DNA from: Micromonospora sp. KC606
GTDB taxonomy: Bacteria; Actinomycetota; Actinomycetes; Mycobacteriales; Micromonosporaceae
Assembly (NCBI RefSeq): GCF_004348675.1
Contig: NZ_SMKN01000001.1
Coordinates: forward strand, 1 to 64,000
DNA: 64,000 nucleotides
Reading direction: 5' to 3'
The translations under genes were made by a program, and so were the position numbers. Below are positions 17,288 to 26,801 of the stretch, in pieces (positions within the stretch are counted from its first letter, which is position 1; the number at the start of each line of letters is the position of its first letter). The notes beneath the pieces were generated by a model. It was not told where the DNA came from. It saw only the letters and a list, made by a program, of their open reading frames with translations, and searched no databases.

Positions 17288-17479
17288 CTCGGCCAGAAGG
17301 CACCGTACGCGCGGCGACGGGGAGAACATGGCCCTGGTGAGCCGGGTGGCGAGGTCGTCCGGGACGGGGTCGGCGCGTTCGAAGGTGGCGTGTTCGGCGC
17401 ACAGCCGCGCGAGGGCGGGCATATCGGACGCGGCTGCGGGGCGAATGGTGCCGCCCGCATCCTGAGGGTTACTCAGCAT
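17288..17479 (-). pseudogene. GNAT acetyltransferase, N-terminal fragment
   Basis: ATG 17479 overlaps the rhodanese stop by seven bases (ATGCTGA), a coupled start. The first 64 residues read as the opening of a GNAT domain, with I-R-P-A-A-A-S-D-M-P-A-L-A-R-L and an E-H-A-T-F-E-R-A-D-P helix. Then the frame passes without a stop into IS3 transposase sequence. The acetyl-CoA binding motif (R/Q-x-x-G-x-G/A) is gone, so no enzyme can form. Rhodanese and GNAT evidently were one operon before the insertion. Confidence 0.7.
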
Positions 17480-17955
17480 GCGCAGGAGATGGAGTCGACC
17501 GGTGCCGTGAGGCGGTCAGCGGGCTGCTTCTCGATTCCGTGATCCGTTTCGATCGGCAGCCCTTCCCGAATCCAGTACTCGATGCCACCGATCATTTCCT
17601 TGACTCGATAGCCGAGTTGAGCCAGGGCCAGGGCGGCACGCGTCGCTCCGTCGCAACCGGGACCCCAGCAGTAGGTGACCACCGGTACGGACGGGTCAAG
17701 CAGGCCCGCCGCCTGGGCGGGGATGGCCGATGTGGGCAGGTGGATCGCCCCGGGCACGCGCCCTTGTCGCCAGCCCGCCGGGCCCCGCGAGTCGACCACG
17801 ACGAAGCCGGGGCTCGCCAATCGCAAGGACGCAAACACGTCGGATACATCGGTCTGGAACCTCAGGCGTGCGGTGAAGAATGCGGCGGACTCCGCCGGTG
17901 GAGCCGGTGGTACCTGCAGCACCGGGCTGGTATCAGTGATCGTCATAACGGACAC
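17473..17955 (-). CDS. Rhodanese-domain sulfurtransferase
   Basis: A 160-residue single-domain rhodanese. The domain covers about 30-145: V-V-D-S-R-G-P-A-G-W-R-Q-G-R-V-P-G-A-I-H-L-P at about 53-74, and the active-site loop with the catalytic Cys in Y-C-W-G-P-G-C near residue 95. Such proteins carry persulfide sulfur on that Cys. GTG 17955 or ATG 17946 could be the start; neither has a ribosome site. It lies divergent from an Lrp/AsnC gene 85 bases away, which probably regulates it. Confidence 0.85.
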   Translation of the reverse strand: MSVMTITDTSPVLQVPPAPPAESAAFFTARLRFQTDVSDVFASLRLASPGFVVVDSRGPAGWRQGRVPGAIHLPTSAIPAQAAGLLDPSVPVVTYCWGPGCDGATRAALALAQLGYRVKEMIGGIEYWIREGLPIETDHGIEKQPADRLTAPVDSISCAC

Positions 17956-18039
17956 GCTATGCGGCAGGTTGCCAACGCGGAACCGACGACCGCGCGTGAG
18001 GGCCTTGATTTGCCGGGGGATTCCCTGTATTCAGCGTCC

Positions 18040-18513
18040 ATGACCGTGGAACCCCCGGACGAGGTCGACATGCGCATCCTCGAAGTCCTCCAACATGACG
18101 GACGGACCACCTTCGCTGACCTGGCACGCGCGGTGTCCATGTCCGCCAGCGCCGTCTCCGAACGCGTGCGCCGACTCGAAGACACCGGCGTCATCACCGG
18201 TTACGCCGCACGCGTGGACGCCGAACGACTCGGCCTGACCATCCTCGCGTTCGTCCGGCTGCGTTATCCGCTAAGCAACTACAAGCCCGTCCACGACCTC
18301 CTCAACACCACCCCGGAGATCCTGGAAGCGCACCACGTCACCGGTGAGGACTGCTTCATCCTCAAGGTCGTCGCCAAGTCGATGCGCCACCTGGAACAGG
18401 TCACCGGCCGTATCGCCGGACTCGGCGCCGTGACCACCACCATCGCCTACTCCAGCCCGTTGCAGACCCGCGCCATCACCATCGACGCCGTGACCAACAA
18501 CGCAAGCCTCTGA
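18040..18513 (+). CDS. Lrp/AsnC-family transcriptional regulator
   Basis: A 157-residue protein. The N-terminal helix-turn-helix lies at about residues 10-60 (D-M-R-I-L-E-V-L-Q-H-D-G-R-T-T-F-A-D-L-A and S-A-S-A-V-S-E-R-V-R-R-L-E). A RAM ligand/assembly domain covers about 65-150, with E-A-H-H-V-T-G-E-D-C-F-I-L-K-V typical of the family. Lrp proteins form octamers, often sensing amino acids. It is transcribed away from the rhodanese gene and is likely to control that operon and itself. ATG 18040 is the natural start. Confidence 0.9.
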   Translation: MTVEPPDEVDMRILEVLQHDGRTTFADLARAVSMSASAVSERVRRLEDTGVITGYAARVDAERLGLTILAFVRLRYPLSNYKPVHDLLNTTPEILEAHHVTGEDCFILKVVAKSMRHLEQVTGRIAGLGAVTTTIAYSSPLQTRAITIDAVTNNASL

Positions 18514-18667
18514 ACTAATCGATGGTTTTCGCTGGAGGCTACGGCCGGGCCCACCACGAACGCGCCGGAGGTCAACACTGACGAAGGTGAAGGGCAGGGG
18601 CTGTCTCGCCAACGACTCTGTCCCATATTCGGTGGTGACCGAAGGCAGTCGATGTCGTTGAGGTCAT

Positions 18668-18870
18668 GTGTGCAAGATCGGTCTCCTTACGAAGATGGTG
18701 TTCTCGGGGCTGCTGCCGCTGGTGATCGACGATGTGACGGACGAGGGCGAACGGATTCTGGTGCGGGCTCGGACTCCCGGAGGGTTGGTGGTGTGTCCGG
18801 GCTGCGCGGTCGTGTCGGGCCGGGCGCACGGGCATCACCAGCGAACTGTCGCGGACGTGCCGGTCGGTGC
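18668..18870 (+). pseudogene. ISL3-family transposase N-terminal fragment
   Basis: The frame opens with F-S-G-L-L-P-L-V-I-D-D-V, followed by a zinc-ribbon start V-V-C-P-G-C-A and the H-G-H-H-Q-R-T-V-A-D-V-P block typical of the ISL3 N-terminus. It ends at about 18870 where a different coding unit starts. Only about 65 of 400 or more residues remain. By chance the same frame is open through to 20257, where an unrelated membrane protein is encoded. Confidence 0.6.
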
Positions 18871-19052
18871 CCGGCCCGGTGGTGGTCCGTGTGACCTGCC
18901 CGTACGAGGTGCTCTGCCCGACCTGCCACGCCCTGCCGAATCAGCCGTGCACCCGGCCCAGCGGGCACAATCTGGCCGAGAACTTCGTCGGCATGCACAA
19001 GACCCACGGCAGAGCCGGCAACGTGTCCACGGCGTATTCACATCCTTCGTGA
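18867..19052 (+). CDS. Small zinc-finger-like protein, 61 aa
   Basis: The short frame carries C-P-T-C-H-A-L-P-N-Q-P-C, then a Ser-Gly turn and H-K-T-H further on. This Cys/His pattern matches the small zinc-finger proteins common in actinomycete phages and mobile elements (C-P-x-C-x-A-x-x-x-x-P-C). The start is uncertain (GTG 18867 or a later GTG), and it begins inside the ISL3 scrap. It may be a real small gene or a detached domain. From 19053 to 19468 I see no convincing gene; a 72-codon frame at 19078-19293 has no recognisable feature. Confidence 0.4.
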   Translation: MPGPVVVRVTCPYEVLCPTCHALPNQPCTRPSGHNLAENFVGMHKTHGRAGNVSTAYSHPS

Positions 19053-19468
19053 CAACCTCAAGAACGCTGCCGGCTCGATGTGCCGCAAGCCAAGCCCGCG
19101 GGTGCGTGGCAGATCGTCCAGCCTCGACGGCGGCACCGAGGAGGGCGTACGCGCCAACTTCGTCCGCGGCCCGGACGGGACGGTCCAGTGGTTCCGTTTC
19201 GGCGGCCGCCTCTCCCGCCGCGGCGCGCCTTCCGCCGCCGCCCGTGGCGGACGGCGGGCCACCACCTTCAAACCGTGGTCGCTCCTGTCCTAGCTTGGCG
19301 GGGCTGCCTGGATGGGGGGCCACGGTCGCATCGTTCAGTGTCGCGGCCATCCGGCACCCTCCTCACCGGGCACATCGCCCGGCGGGTCAGGCCGGAAACA
19401 CCGTTCGATCCACACACCCGGTCTGCGACGTTGTCCGCCACACGTACCATGCCGGCGTGCGACAGCTT

Positions 19469-20257
19469 ATGAACGTCGTGTCTGGTGCCGGCGCCCTCGG
19501 GGTACGACTGGGGCTCCTGGTGCTGGCGATCGCCGCGATCATGTTCCTGGTCGCGGCGCACCGCCAGGCATTGTCAAAGGCGCTGGCCAGCACGATGGTC
19601 AGTGGGTGCGGCGAACTGGCTTCGGCGCGGAGTTTACCGAAGCGGGTGATTGTCGCGGGCCGGGCACGACCGCACCCGGCTAACGCGTTGATAGCGCCCA
19701 TCTCCGGCAAGGCGTGCGTCTGGTACCGCGTCGTCGTGTGGCACGGCGGCCCGGGACACAGCCCCAGGAGCCGCTATGTGTACAGCACGTCCGATCCGTT
19801 CAGTGTCGAGGACGACACGGGCACGGTCCACGTCTCGGGCCGGCTGGTCTCCCGATTCCTGCACGACGATGACATCTACAACGGGGTCGCTGCCGACCTG
19901 GTGGAGATAACCGCGCTCGCCGCCGGTCGGCACGCGGACGCATTGGAACGGTTGGAGCGTGCGGGCGTCTTCTCCTTCAACCACCGTCGGGACGTCTACC
20001 AGATCACCGAGTACCGGTTGGAGCAGAACCGGGCGATCACCGTGCTCGCCCGGCCACAACGGGGCCGGCTCGGTGTCATGCTTACCGCGGGTGTCGGCGT
20101 CTGCGGCGTCGCGGGCCCGCCGCTCGACGAGCTTCTTACCGACGCCCGATATCAGGCGAAGGGCACCCGCTCGATGACCCGCGGCCTCACCTACGGCGGC
20201 GGCGCGCTCCTCGCCGTCGGACTGCTGCTCCAGGTGCCGACCTGGATTGCCGGTTGA
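19469..20257 (+). CDS. GIDE-domain (E3-ligase-like fold) membrane protein
   Basis: A 262-residue protein with a hydrophobic helix at about residues 8-30, a central soluble domain and a second pair of hydrophobic segments at about 200-222 and 240-259. The middle part, with G-K-A-C-V-W-Y-R-V-V-V near 80, S-D-P-F-S-V-E-D-D-T-G-T-V-H-V near 110 and Y-R-L-E-Q-N-R-A-I-T-V-L near 185, matches the bacterial GIDE domain. That domain is named after the mitochondrial E3 ligase MULAN but lacks the RING finger in bacteria; its function is unknown. ATG 19469 is preferred, GTG 19457 possible. The gene stands alone. Confidence 0.7.
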   Translation: MNVVSGAGALGVRLGLLVLAIAAIMFLVAAHRQALSKALASTMVSGCGELASARSLPKRVIVAGRARPHPANALIAPISGKACVWYRVVVWHGGPGHSPRSRYVYSTSDPFSVEDDTGTVHVSGRLVSRFLHDDDIYNGVAADLVEITALAAGRHADALERLERAGVFSFNHRRDVYQITEYRLEQNRAITVLARPQRGRLGVMLTAGVGVCGVAGPPLDELLTDARYQAKGTRSMTRGLTYGGGALLAVGLLLQVPTWIAG

Positions 20258-20521
20258 GGTCGAGAAGCCGGGAGGAGGCTCGCCTCCGTGCTTTCACAGG
20301 TCTGTGACGTAACAGGCTCCGTTACCCCAGCCCTTGTCAGCGTGTTGTCGGTAGTCGCTATCGCTCGACTACCCCGCAGCAGCGGATCAAGCGTGCCACT
20401 TCGCAGTTGGCCGGCCGCACGGGATCGATGTTGAGGCGCTACCGGACGAGGGCTCGCTGCCCGGTATGAGGGCGGCGCCACGGGGACAGCCGAGATGGTC
20501 GTACTCTGCTAAGACTTCCTC

Positions 20522-22141
20522 ATGTCGACCATCATTGCGCGCCGATTCACCCATGCGGCGTTGGCGCTCGTCGTCACGGTTGCCGCGACCGTGCTCGGCG
20601 GAGTAGTCGCCCACGCCGCAGCGCCGCGACTCGCTCTTGCCGCTCTCTCCTTCGAGCAGCCCACGGTGGATGCCACGGAGGGGTATGTCGCCAACAAGCT
20701 CACATGGACCGTGACCAACACCGACCCGGATGCGCGGTCGGTCCACGGCACGGTGACCATGCGCATGCGCAGCTCGGTCACCGGCCAACTGGTCGGCCAC
20801 GACTGGGTTGTGCGCTACGAGTTCGAACAGACCTGCTGTGGTGACGCCAGCTACGAGTCTGGAACACCGCAGGAATCCACCTACACCTACCATCTCCCGG
20901 TCCGCAGGTACGCGGACGCGGCGACCGCGGCCTGGGAGGTCACCAGGGTGACGATCACCGCCGGCGGCACCACGGCGACCGTCTCGGGCACGCGGCTGCA
21001 GTCGTTCGGTTATCGCTTTACGGCACAGACAATGATCGATTCTACCGGGCCGACCATTGATTACATCAGCCTGGCCCCGTCGCGAAGGCCCTACGTCTAC
21101 GTCGGCGCCGGCCCGGTCACGGTGGCCTACGACTTCACCGTGCAGGACGGCGAGTCCGGCTTCTGGAAGGGCACGATCCGCCTGAACGGCCCGGGCGGAC
21201 AGAGCGTCACCACCCCGTTCAGCTGGGAACGTGAGGTCTACAGCACCGGCTTCCGCTGCGGCGCGGTCAGCGGCGGTGAGCAGGACGGCCGGTACATGCC
21301 GTGCTCCATCGGGATCACCCTGCCGGCCGGTGCGGCGCCCGGCAGCTGGCGGATCGCCCGTCTGGTACTGCGGAACAACGCCGGCGGCACCACCACGTAC
21401 CAGAACCCGAGGGCGCCATCGCTCACCGTGACGTCGAACACGACGGTCCAGGCGAGCGGTTTCGCGGTCAGCCCGAACCCGGTCGACAACTGGCGCGGTG
21501 CGGTGCAGACGGAACTCAGCATGTCGGTCACCGGCGCGACCAAGGGCGTCTCGGCGGTCCACGTCGACTTCGACAGCGGCTGCCAGCAGTGGGGCGGCCC
21601 GACCGCCAAGGCGGACGGCCGGATCGTCGTACCGGTGATGGTCTATCAGCAGACCCAGAGCTGCCGGGTCGAGGGCATCGCGGTGATCGACGGTGCCGGC
21701 AAGGCGGCCCTGTACGGCGACGCGTACGGGGCACCCGATCCCGAGCTGACGATCACGCGGGTGCCGAGCACCAACCCGCCGGTGGCCCTGGGCGCGACCC
21801 TGGACCCGTCGTCGCTGCCGGCGAGTGAGGTGAACCAACGCTCGATCCAGCTCACCATTCAGGCGCAGGTGCAGGTGGCACCGATTGTCGGCCTCGGCGT
21901 CTACCTGTACGACAGCGACGGCACGGTGGTTTACCAGTCGTTTGGCGGCACCAGTCAGGCCACCAACGGCACCGTGACGACCTGGTTGCACCTCTGGGAG
22001 CCGCTGGAACCGGGCGACTACACCGTCGGCTTCGCGCTCGACGACGCGGGCCGCCTGGGCAGCCGGTGGAACATGCCGGACAGCGCGGACAGCCAGACCC
22101 TGCCGGGTGGGCCGCTGGTGCTCACCGTCACCGCGGGCTGA
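20522..22141 (+). CDS. Secreted multidomain beta-sandwich protein
   Basis: A 539-residue exported protein. Residues 1-32 form a Sec signal peptide (R-R-F-T-H then a hydrophobic run ending A-H-A-A-A). The rest is beta-rich and Thr/Gly-rich with immunoglobulin-like strand patterns and at least three repeats of about 130 residues. Cys pairs are seen at C-C-G (about 97-98), C-G-A and C-S-I (about 244 and 260) and two more near 360-380. No catalytic motif is visible. It is likely an extracellular or wall-bound adhesive/structural protein. A perfect hairpin follows at 22151-22185. A gap of 264 bases before it holds no gene. Confidence 0.75.
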   Translation: MSTIIARRFTHAALALVVTVAATVLGGVVAHAAAPRLALAALSFEQPTVDATEGYVANKLTWTVTNTDPDARSVHGTVTMRMRSSVTGQLVGHDWVVRYEFEQTCCGDASYESGTPQESTYTYHLPVRRYADAATAAWEVTRVTITAGGTTATVSGTRLQSFGYRFTAQTMIDSTGPTIDYISLAPSRRPYVYVGAGPVTVAYDFTVQDGESGFWKGTIRLNGPGGQSVTTPFSWEREVYSTGFRCGAVSGGEQDGRYMPCSIGITLPAGAAPGSWRIARLVLRNNAGGTTTYQNPRAPSLTVTSNTTVQASGFAVSPNPVDNWRGAVQTELSMSVTGATKGVSAVHVDFDSGCQQWGGPTAKADGRIVVPVMVYQQTQSCRVEGIAVIDGAGKAALYGDAYGAPDPELTITRVPSTNPPVALGATLDPSSLPASEVNQRSIQLTIQAQVQVAPIVGLGVYLYDSDGTVVYQSFGGTSQATNGTVTTWLHLWEPLEPGDYTVGFALDDAGRLGSRWNMPDSADSQTLPGGPLVLTVTAG

Positions 22142-22150
22142 GGCAGCACG

Positions 22151-22185
22151 AGAGGGCGAGCCGGCCGACCGCCGGCTCGCCCTCT
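22151..22185 (+). terminator. Terminator-like hairpin, 15-bp perfect stem
   Basis: AGAGGGCGAGCCGGC, a five-base loop and the exact complement form a long GC-rich stem ten bases after the secreted-protein stop. No T-run follows, as is common for actinomycete terminators. The rest of the stretch to 22598 shows no gene. Confidence 0.85.
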
Positions 22186-22598
22186 GCTGTTCAGCGCCAG
22201 CGGGCGGGCCCGCCCCGCCTCCGCGCCCGCGCCCGTCGCCGGACCGGCCACCGCTTGAGAGAACGGAACGCGGGTCGAGGCCGGCCCGGAGCAAGCACTC
22301 CCCTGGCGGACCGATCACGTGCGCCACGGCCAAATTTCTTACCGCTGAGCGGAATCTGCCGCTGCGCCAGGAGCCGGAGGGCATACCGCTCGATGAGCCG
22401 GCGGTGGCAGGCCGGGGATCGCCCGGTAGCGGCATGAACTGGACGTACGCGGGCCCGGCACCAGCGAGCGACAGGCCGCGAGGCGATGGAGTTGGCCGCC
22501 GCGACGTACGCCTCGGCGTTTCACGGCACAGACGCGAGCGGTGTCCGGCCGCCTCACTCGCGCTGAACGCCCGTCGCCGAGCCACTACGATCGGTTAG

Positions 22599-23123
22599 GT
22601 GACGCGTTTTCTCCTCGTGCCAGGCCGAGGTATCCCCGGGCCGGAGCACTGGTCACGACGGTGGGCCGACGCTCATCCGGCGTACCGCTGGGCGCCTGAG
22701 CCGCCAGGCCCACCGCTGATCCTCCGAGAACGTGTCGGCGCGCTACACGCGGCGGTCAGCGAGTCGGATGAAGCCGCAGTGCTCATCGCGCACAGTGCCG
22801 GCTGCATCACCACGGCCGCGTGGGCGGCCAACCACACGGGCCCGGTACGCGCCGCTCTGCTGGTCACACCCCCACGTATCGACGGCTTCAAGCCGGACGA
22901 TCCTTCGGACATCCCCTGGGTGACACCTCGAGGCAAGCTGCCGTTCCGCGCCGTGCTGGTCGCCAGCCGCACGGACCCGTACACGACCTTCGAACAGTTC
23001 GAGCAACTCGCTGAGGACTGGGGCGCGGAGCTGGTCGATGCGGGCGACGTCGGCCACCTCGACACTGCCACCGGCTTCGGTCCCTGGCCGCAAGGCGAGC
23101 GCCTGCTCAACGAGCTGCGGTGA
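22599..23123 (+). CDS. RBBP9/YdeN-family serine hydrolase
   Basis: A 174-residue alpha/beta hydrolase. It begins F-L-L-V-P-G-R-G-I-P-G-P-E-H-W, and the nucleophile elbow I-A-H-S-A-G-C puts Ser at about 67. The Asp in A-S-R-T-D-P-Y lies at about 130, and the His in G-D-V-G-H-L-D at about 153. The triad is complete and the length is normal for the family, whose members hydrolyse small esters or have unknown substrates. GTG 22599 is the start. It is convergent with the AfsR gene. The 300 bases between them (23124-23423) show no gene and no clear terminator. Confidence 0.85.
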   Translation: MTRFLLVPGRGIPGPEHWSRRWADAHPAYRWAPEPPGPPLILRERVGALHAAVSESDEAAVLIAHSAGCITTAAWAANHTGPVRAALLVTPPRIDGFKPDDPSDIPWVTPRGKLPFRAVLVASRTDPYTTFEQFEQLAEDWGAELVDAGDVGHLDTATGFGPWPQGERLLNELR

Positions 23124-23423
23124 GTTCCACGCGGGCATCCTGCGGGCGCAGCTGGATGTGCACGGAACCTGTATCCCGGGCAGGTACGTCCGGACCAGTC
23201 TGCGGCCGCCGCCGCGTCGCGACCAGCCGGATCGGCAAGCCCGGGTTCAGCCTGCCGGGCAGCGGCCGTAGTCGCGGCCGAGGCTCCGGATCGGCCGTCG
23301 CCGCTCCTTCCAGGCAGCGGCGGTGGCTGCTTCGAGGAGTCGTCAGGTGATGCCGAGGGGCCAGGGGCGGGTGCCACGCCGACCTGAGCCGCTTCCTCCG
23401 CGCGCTTGCGGCGGGACAGTTGC

Positions 23424-26400
23424 TCAGACCAGCTCGGCTCGCTGAGCCGAAACCAGCAGTTTGCGCGCCTCGCCGCGCTCGGGTGCACCGAATTCCGTGA
23501 ATCGGGTCTGAGCTTGTCGCCAGCGGGCTCGTGCCGACCGGAGGTTACCGAGACGGTGGTACGCGTGCCCCATGGTGAGCAGGGTTTGCGCGTACGCGAG
23601 CCGTTGACCGTAGCGTTGTTGGGCCTTTTGCGCTTGACGGCAGTGTGCGAGGCACGCGGTCAGGTCGCCGATGCCGAGGCTGGCGGTGGCGAGTTGGCTG
23701 TGTGCCTGCGCGATCGCCAACGCGTACCCGGAGGTGCGGGCCTGGTCCATCGCCGCGGTCGCGTGCTGCGACGCGCCGTGGTGATCGCCCTGTGCGTTGT
23801 GCAGTTCGGCGCGGGTCAGCACCGCCTCGACCTTGCCGGGTCGATGTCCGGTCCGGTCGGCGATGTCCATGGCGAACTCGAGCGACACCGCCGCGTCCGC
23901 GAACCGGCCCTGTCGGATCTCGACGCTCGCGAGGCCGGTGTGTGCGAAGCCTTCCACCCTGGTGTCGAAGCCTCGCCGCGCGAGGTCCAGGCTCGTGGTG
24001 AGCGCGTCAGTGGCTTCGTCGTACCGGCCCGCGTCGCGATGCACCAGGCCCAGTGTGTGCAACGCGGAGGCCTCCTCGCGGTACGCGCCGATCGCCCTAC
24101 TGATGGCCAGGGACCTGTTGAGCGCGGCGAGGGCATCGTCGAGGTGGTACTGCTGCCGCCGGACCATGGCGAGGTTCTCATGGGCGATGGCCTCACCCTG
24201 GTGCTGGCCGATCTCGGCCAGTATGGTCACGGCGAGTTCGGCGCACTCGGCCGCGGTGGCCAGGTTACCGACCTGCTCATAGGCCGCGGCGAGATTGTTC
24301 AACATGGTGCCTTCGCCGATCCGGTCACCGGTCTTACGGTCGATGGCCAGCGACCGGTTGAACCGGCGGATCGCGGACCAGGTCTGCCCGAGCTGGATCA
24401 GTGCGATACCGCTGTTGGCGAGGCCCGCCGCTTCACCCTTCGCCCACTGCACACGCCGAGCCAGCGCAGTGACCCGATCGCCCTCTTCGATCATGGCCGG
24501 GTAGTCGGCCATGCGCCAGCGCAGGTACCCGAGGCTGTGCCGCATCGCGGCCTCACCGAACACGTCGCCGGCCGTTCGGGCGGCGGCGAGACCGGTCTCC
24601 ACGATTCGCAGCGCCTGGGCCGGCGGCGCCTGCATCTGCATGAAGCCGCGCAGGGCGTCGGCGAGCTGCCAAACAAGGCGATGGCGCTTGAGTTCGACGG
24701 CATGGTCCAGCGCGGCGATGAGGTTGGTCCACTCGGCGGCGACCCATTCCCGCGCGTCGCTTTGCTCGACGAACTCCACCGCGGTGACACCTGCTGGTGC
24801 GCAGTCAAGTGACGGCTGCAACCTCGTGCGTCCGATCAGGACGTTCGCGGCACGGTTGGCGGTGTGTAGGTAGAAGTGCAGCAAGCGAACCGTGGCGGCG
24901 TCTCGTTCAGCGGGTTCGTCGGTTTCGGCGGCGAGTTCAGCGGCGTATTGCAGCAGCAGATCGTGGCAGAAAACCCGCCCGGTCGCGGTGACCTTCACCA
25001 GGTGCAGGCGGGCCAACGCGTCGATCAATGATTCGACCGCGTGTACCGGCAGACCGGTCAGCGCGGCCGCAGCCGTGGTGACGAGCCCGGCCGGCGCGGG
25101 CACCAGGCTGACCAACCGGAACACCCGCCGCGCTTCTGACGACAATGCCTGGTACGACAGCTCCAACGCGCCTCGCACCGTGGCGGTGCCGCCGCCGTCC
25201 ACGCGCAGCCCGGCGATCCGGCCCTGCGTCGCCAGCTCCGTGACATGCCGCCGCAGGTCCAGGTCCGGCCGGTCCGCGAGCTGGGCCGCAGCGATCCGCA
25301 GCGCCAACGGCAGATGTCCACACAGCTTTGCCAACTCGGCGACGGCGGTCGGATCGGCCTGCACACGTGCGGAACCTGCGGAGCGGGCGAGCACAGCGAT
25401 CGCGTCGGTCGGTGGTAGCCCCTCCAGGGTGATCCGGTGGGCGCTGTCCAACGCCACGAGCGTGCTGAGCCGGTCTCGACTGGTCACCACGACCAGACAG
25501 CCGGAATCGCCCGGCAGCAACGGCCGCACCTGATCGACATGGGCGACGTTGTCCAGCACCAGAAGCACCCGCCGACCGGCTAGCACAGAGCGATAGAGAG
25601 CGGCCTGCGCATCCATGCTGACCGGCACCTGGTCGGCGGCCCACCCCAATGCCGTCAGCAGTAGGGGCAACGCTTCGGCGGCCGGCATCGCTGGCCCGGT
25701 ATGGAATCCCCGCATGTCGACGAACAGTTGCCCGTCCGGGAACCGGTCCCGGACCAGATGCCCGAACCGCACCGCCAGGGACGTTTTTCCGACTCCGGCC
25801 GCACCGGTCAGAACGCAGACGGTCACCGTCGCAGGCGGGGCGGTTTCGGCCCGCGACAACGCCTGCAGCGCCGCGAGTTCGGACGCACGCCCGGTGAACC
25901 CGGCGCTGTCGGCCGGCAACTGTCGAGGCACTGGAGTGGCTGGCGTCCGCTGTGCGCCGTCCACGCCGAGTCCGACTGTGTCCGCGATGACAGACGCGTG
26001 TACCGCTTGGAGTTGCGGCCCCGGTTCCAGCCCGAGCTCGGCGAGCAACACCCCGCGGGCTCTGCGGTACACCTCGAGCGCGTCGCCGCGACGGCCGCTT
26101 CGGTAGAGGGCGACCATGAGTTGGCCGTAGAGCCGCTCCCGTAGCGGGTGTTCGTCGGTGAGCCTGGACAGTTCGGCGATCACGCCCTCGTGCCGGCCCG
26201 CGTCGAGTTCCGCGTCGATACGGTCCGAGTTCGCCGCGAACCGCAGCTCCTCCAAGCCTCCGCACAGCCGTTGCCGCACCACACCCGTCGCGGCGTCGGC
26301 CAACGCCGGCCCCCGCCACAGCTCCAGTGCCGAGGCCAGGCGTGTGGACCGCAACGTCGGCTCCGTAGCCGCACGCGCCTGCTGGACCAGCCGGGCGAAC

Positions 26401-26717
26401 CGGTGTACGTCCACCTGGGTCGGTTCGACGCGCAGCAGGTACCCGCCGCCACGGGCCACCAACGATGGCGGTTCGCTGCCGTCGGTTACCGACGCCAGCG
26501 CAGCCCGGACCCGGGACATCAGGGCCGGCAGCGCGGACCGTGCCGCCGACGACGGAGGTTGTTCCCACAGCAGGTCGACGAGCCGTTCAGCGGTGACCAC
26601 CCGTTCAGGCTCCAGCAACAGCACGGCCAGTGCGAGGCGTTCCTGGCGACGCCGCAGCCGGACCGTTTCGCCGGTGCCGCTATGAATCTCGACCGGGCCC
26701 AGCACGCGGAACTCCAC
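23424..26717 (-). CDS. AfsR/SARP-type NB-ARC-TPR transcriptional regulator
   Basis: A 1097-residue regulator. An OmpR-like DNA-binding domain at 1-95 opens V-E-F-R-V-L-G-P-V-E-I, and a BTAD domain lies at about 96-245. An NB-ARC ATPase follows at about 270-560, with Walker A G-A-A-G-V-G-K-T-S at about 303-311, Walker B V-L-L-V-L-D-N-V and the sensor T-S-R-D-R-L. TPR repeats cover about 690-1090, one of them N-N-L-A-A-A-Y-E-Q-V-G. AfsR-like proteins activate antibiotic genes after ATP-driven assembly. GTG 26717 is chosen because the SARP domain starts there; the frame is open to 27320 but that extension is antisense to another gene. No ribosome site is visible. Confidence 0.93.
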   Translation of the reverse strand: MEFRVLGPVEIHSGTGETVRLRRRQERLALAVLLLEPERVVTAERLVDLLWEQPPSSAARSALPALMSRVRAALASVTDGSEPPSLVARGGGYLLRVEPTQVDVHRFARLVQQARAATEPTLRSTRLASALELWRGPALADAATGVVRQRLCGGLEELRFAANSDRIDAELDAGRHEGVIAELSRLTDEHPLRERLYGQLMVALYRSGRRGDALEVYRRARGVLLAELGLEPGPQLQAVHASVIADTVGLGVDGAQRTPATPVPRQLPADSAGFTGRASELAALQALSRAETAPPATVTVCVLTGAAGVGKTSLAVRFGHLVRDRFPDGQLFVDMRGFHTGPAMPAAEALPLLLTALGWAADQVPVSMDAQAALYRSVLAGRRVLLVLDNVAHVDQVRPLLPGDSGCLVVVTSRDRLSTLVALDSAHRITLEGLPPTDAIAVLARSAGSARVQADPTAVAELAKLCGHLPLALRIAAAQLADRPDLDLRRHVTELATQGRIAGLRVDGGGTATVRGALELSYQALSSEARRVFRLVSLVPAPAGLVTTAAAALTGLPVHAVESLIDALARLHLVKVTATGRVFCHDLLLQYAAELAAETDEPAERDAATVRLLHFYLHTANRAANVLIGRTRLQPSLDCAPAGVTAVEFVEQSDAREWVAAEWTNLIAALDHAVELKRHRLVWQLADALRGFMQMQAPPAQALRIVETGLAAARTAGDVFGEAAMRHSLGYLRWRMADYPAMIEEGDRVTALARRVQWAKGEAAGLANSGIALIQLGQTWSAIRRFNRSLAIDRKTGDRIGEGTMLNNLAAAYEQVGNLATAAECAELAVTILAEIGQHQGEAIAHENLAMVRRQQYHLDDALAALNRSLAISRAIGAYREEASALHTLGLVHRDAGRYDEATDALTTSLDLARRGFDTRVEGFAHTGLASVEIRQGRFADAAVSLEFAMDIADRTGHRPGKVEAVLTRAELHNAQGDHHGASQHATAAMDQARTSGYALAIAQAHSQLATASLGIGDLTACLAHCRQAQKAQQRYGQRLAYAQTLLTMGHAYHRLGNLRSARARWRQAQTRFTEFGAPERGEARKLLVSAQRAELV

Positions 26718-26801
26718 ACGCGAGACGTTAGCGCCGTCGCCCGGCGAGCGGCCATCCACGTGGCAAACAACTGGCAACCTTGATCGGCGAACCTGGTCGC
26801 C

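Noticed and set aside
24937-26568. Second long minus-strand frame inside the AfsR-type gene
   Set aside because: Arg/Gly-rich shadow in the other frame, while the first frame carries Walker and SARP motifs.
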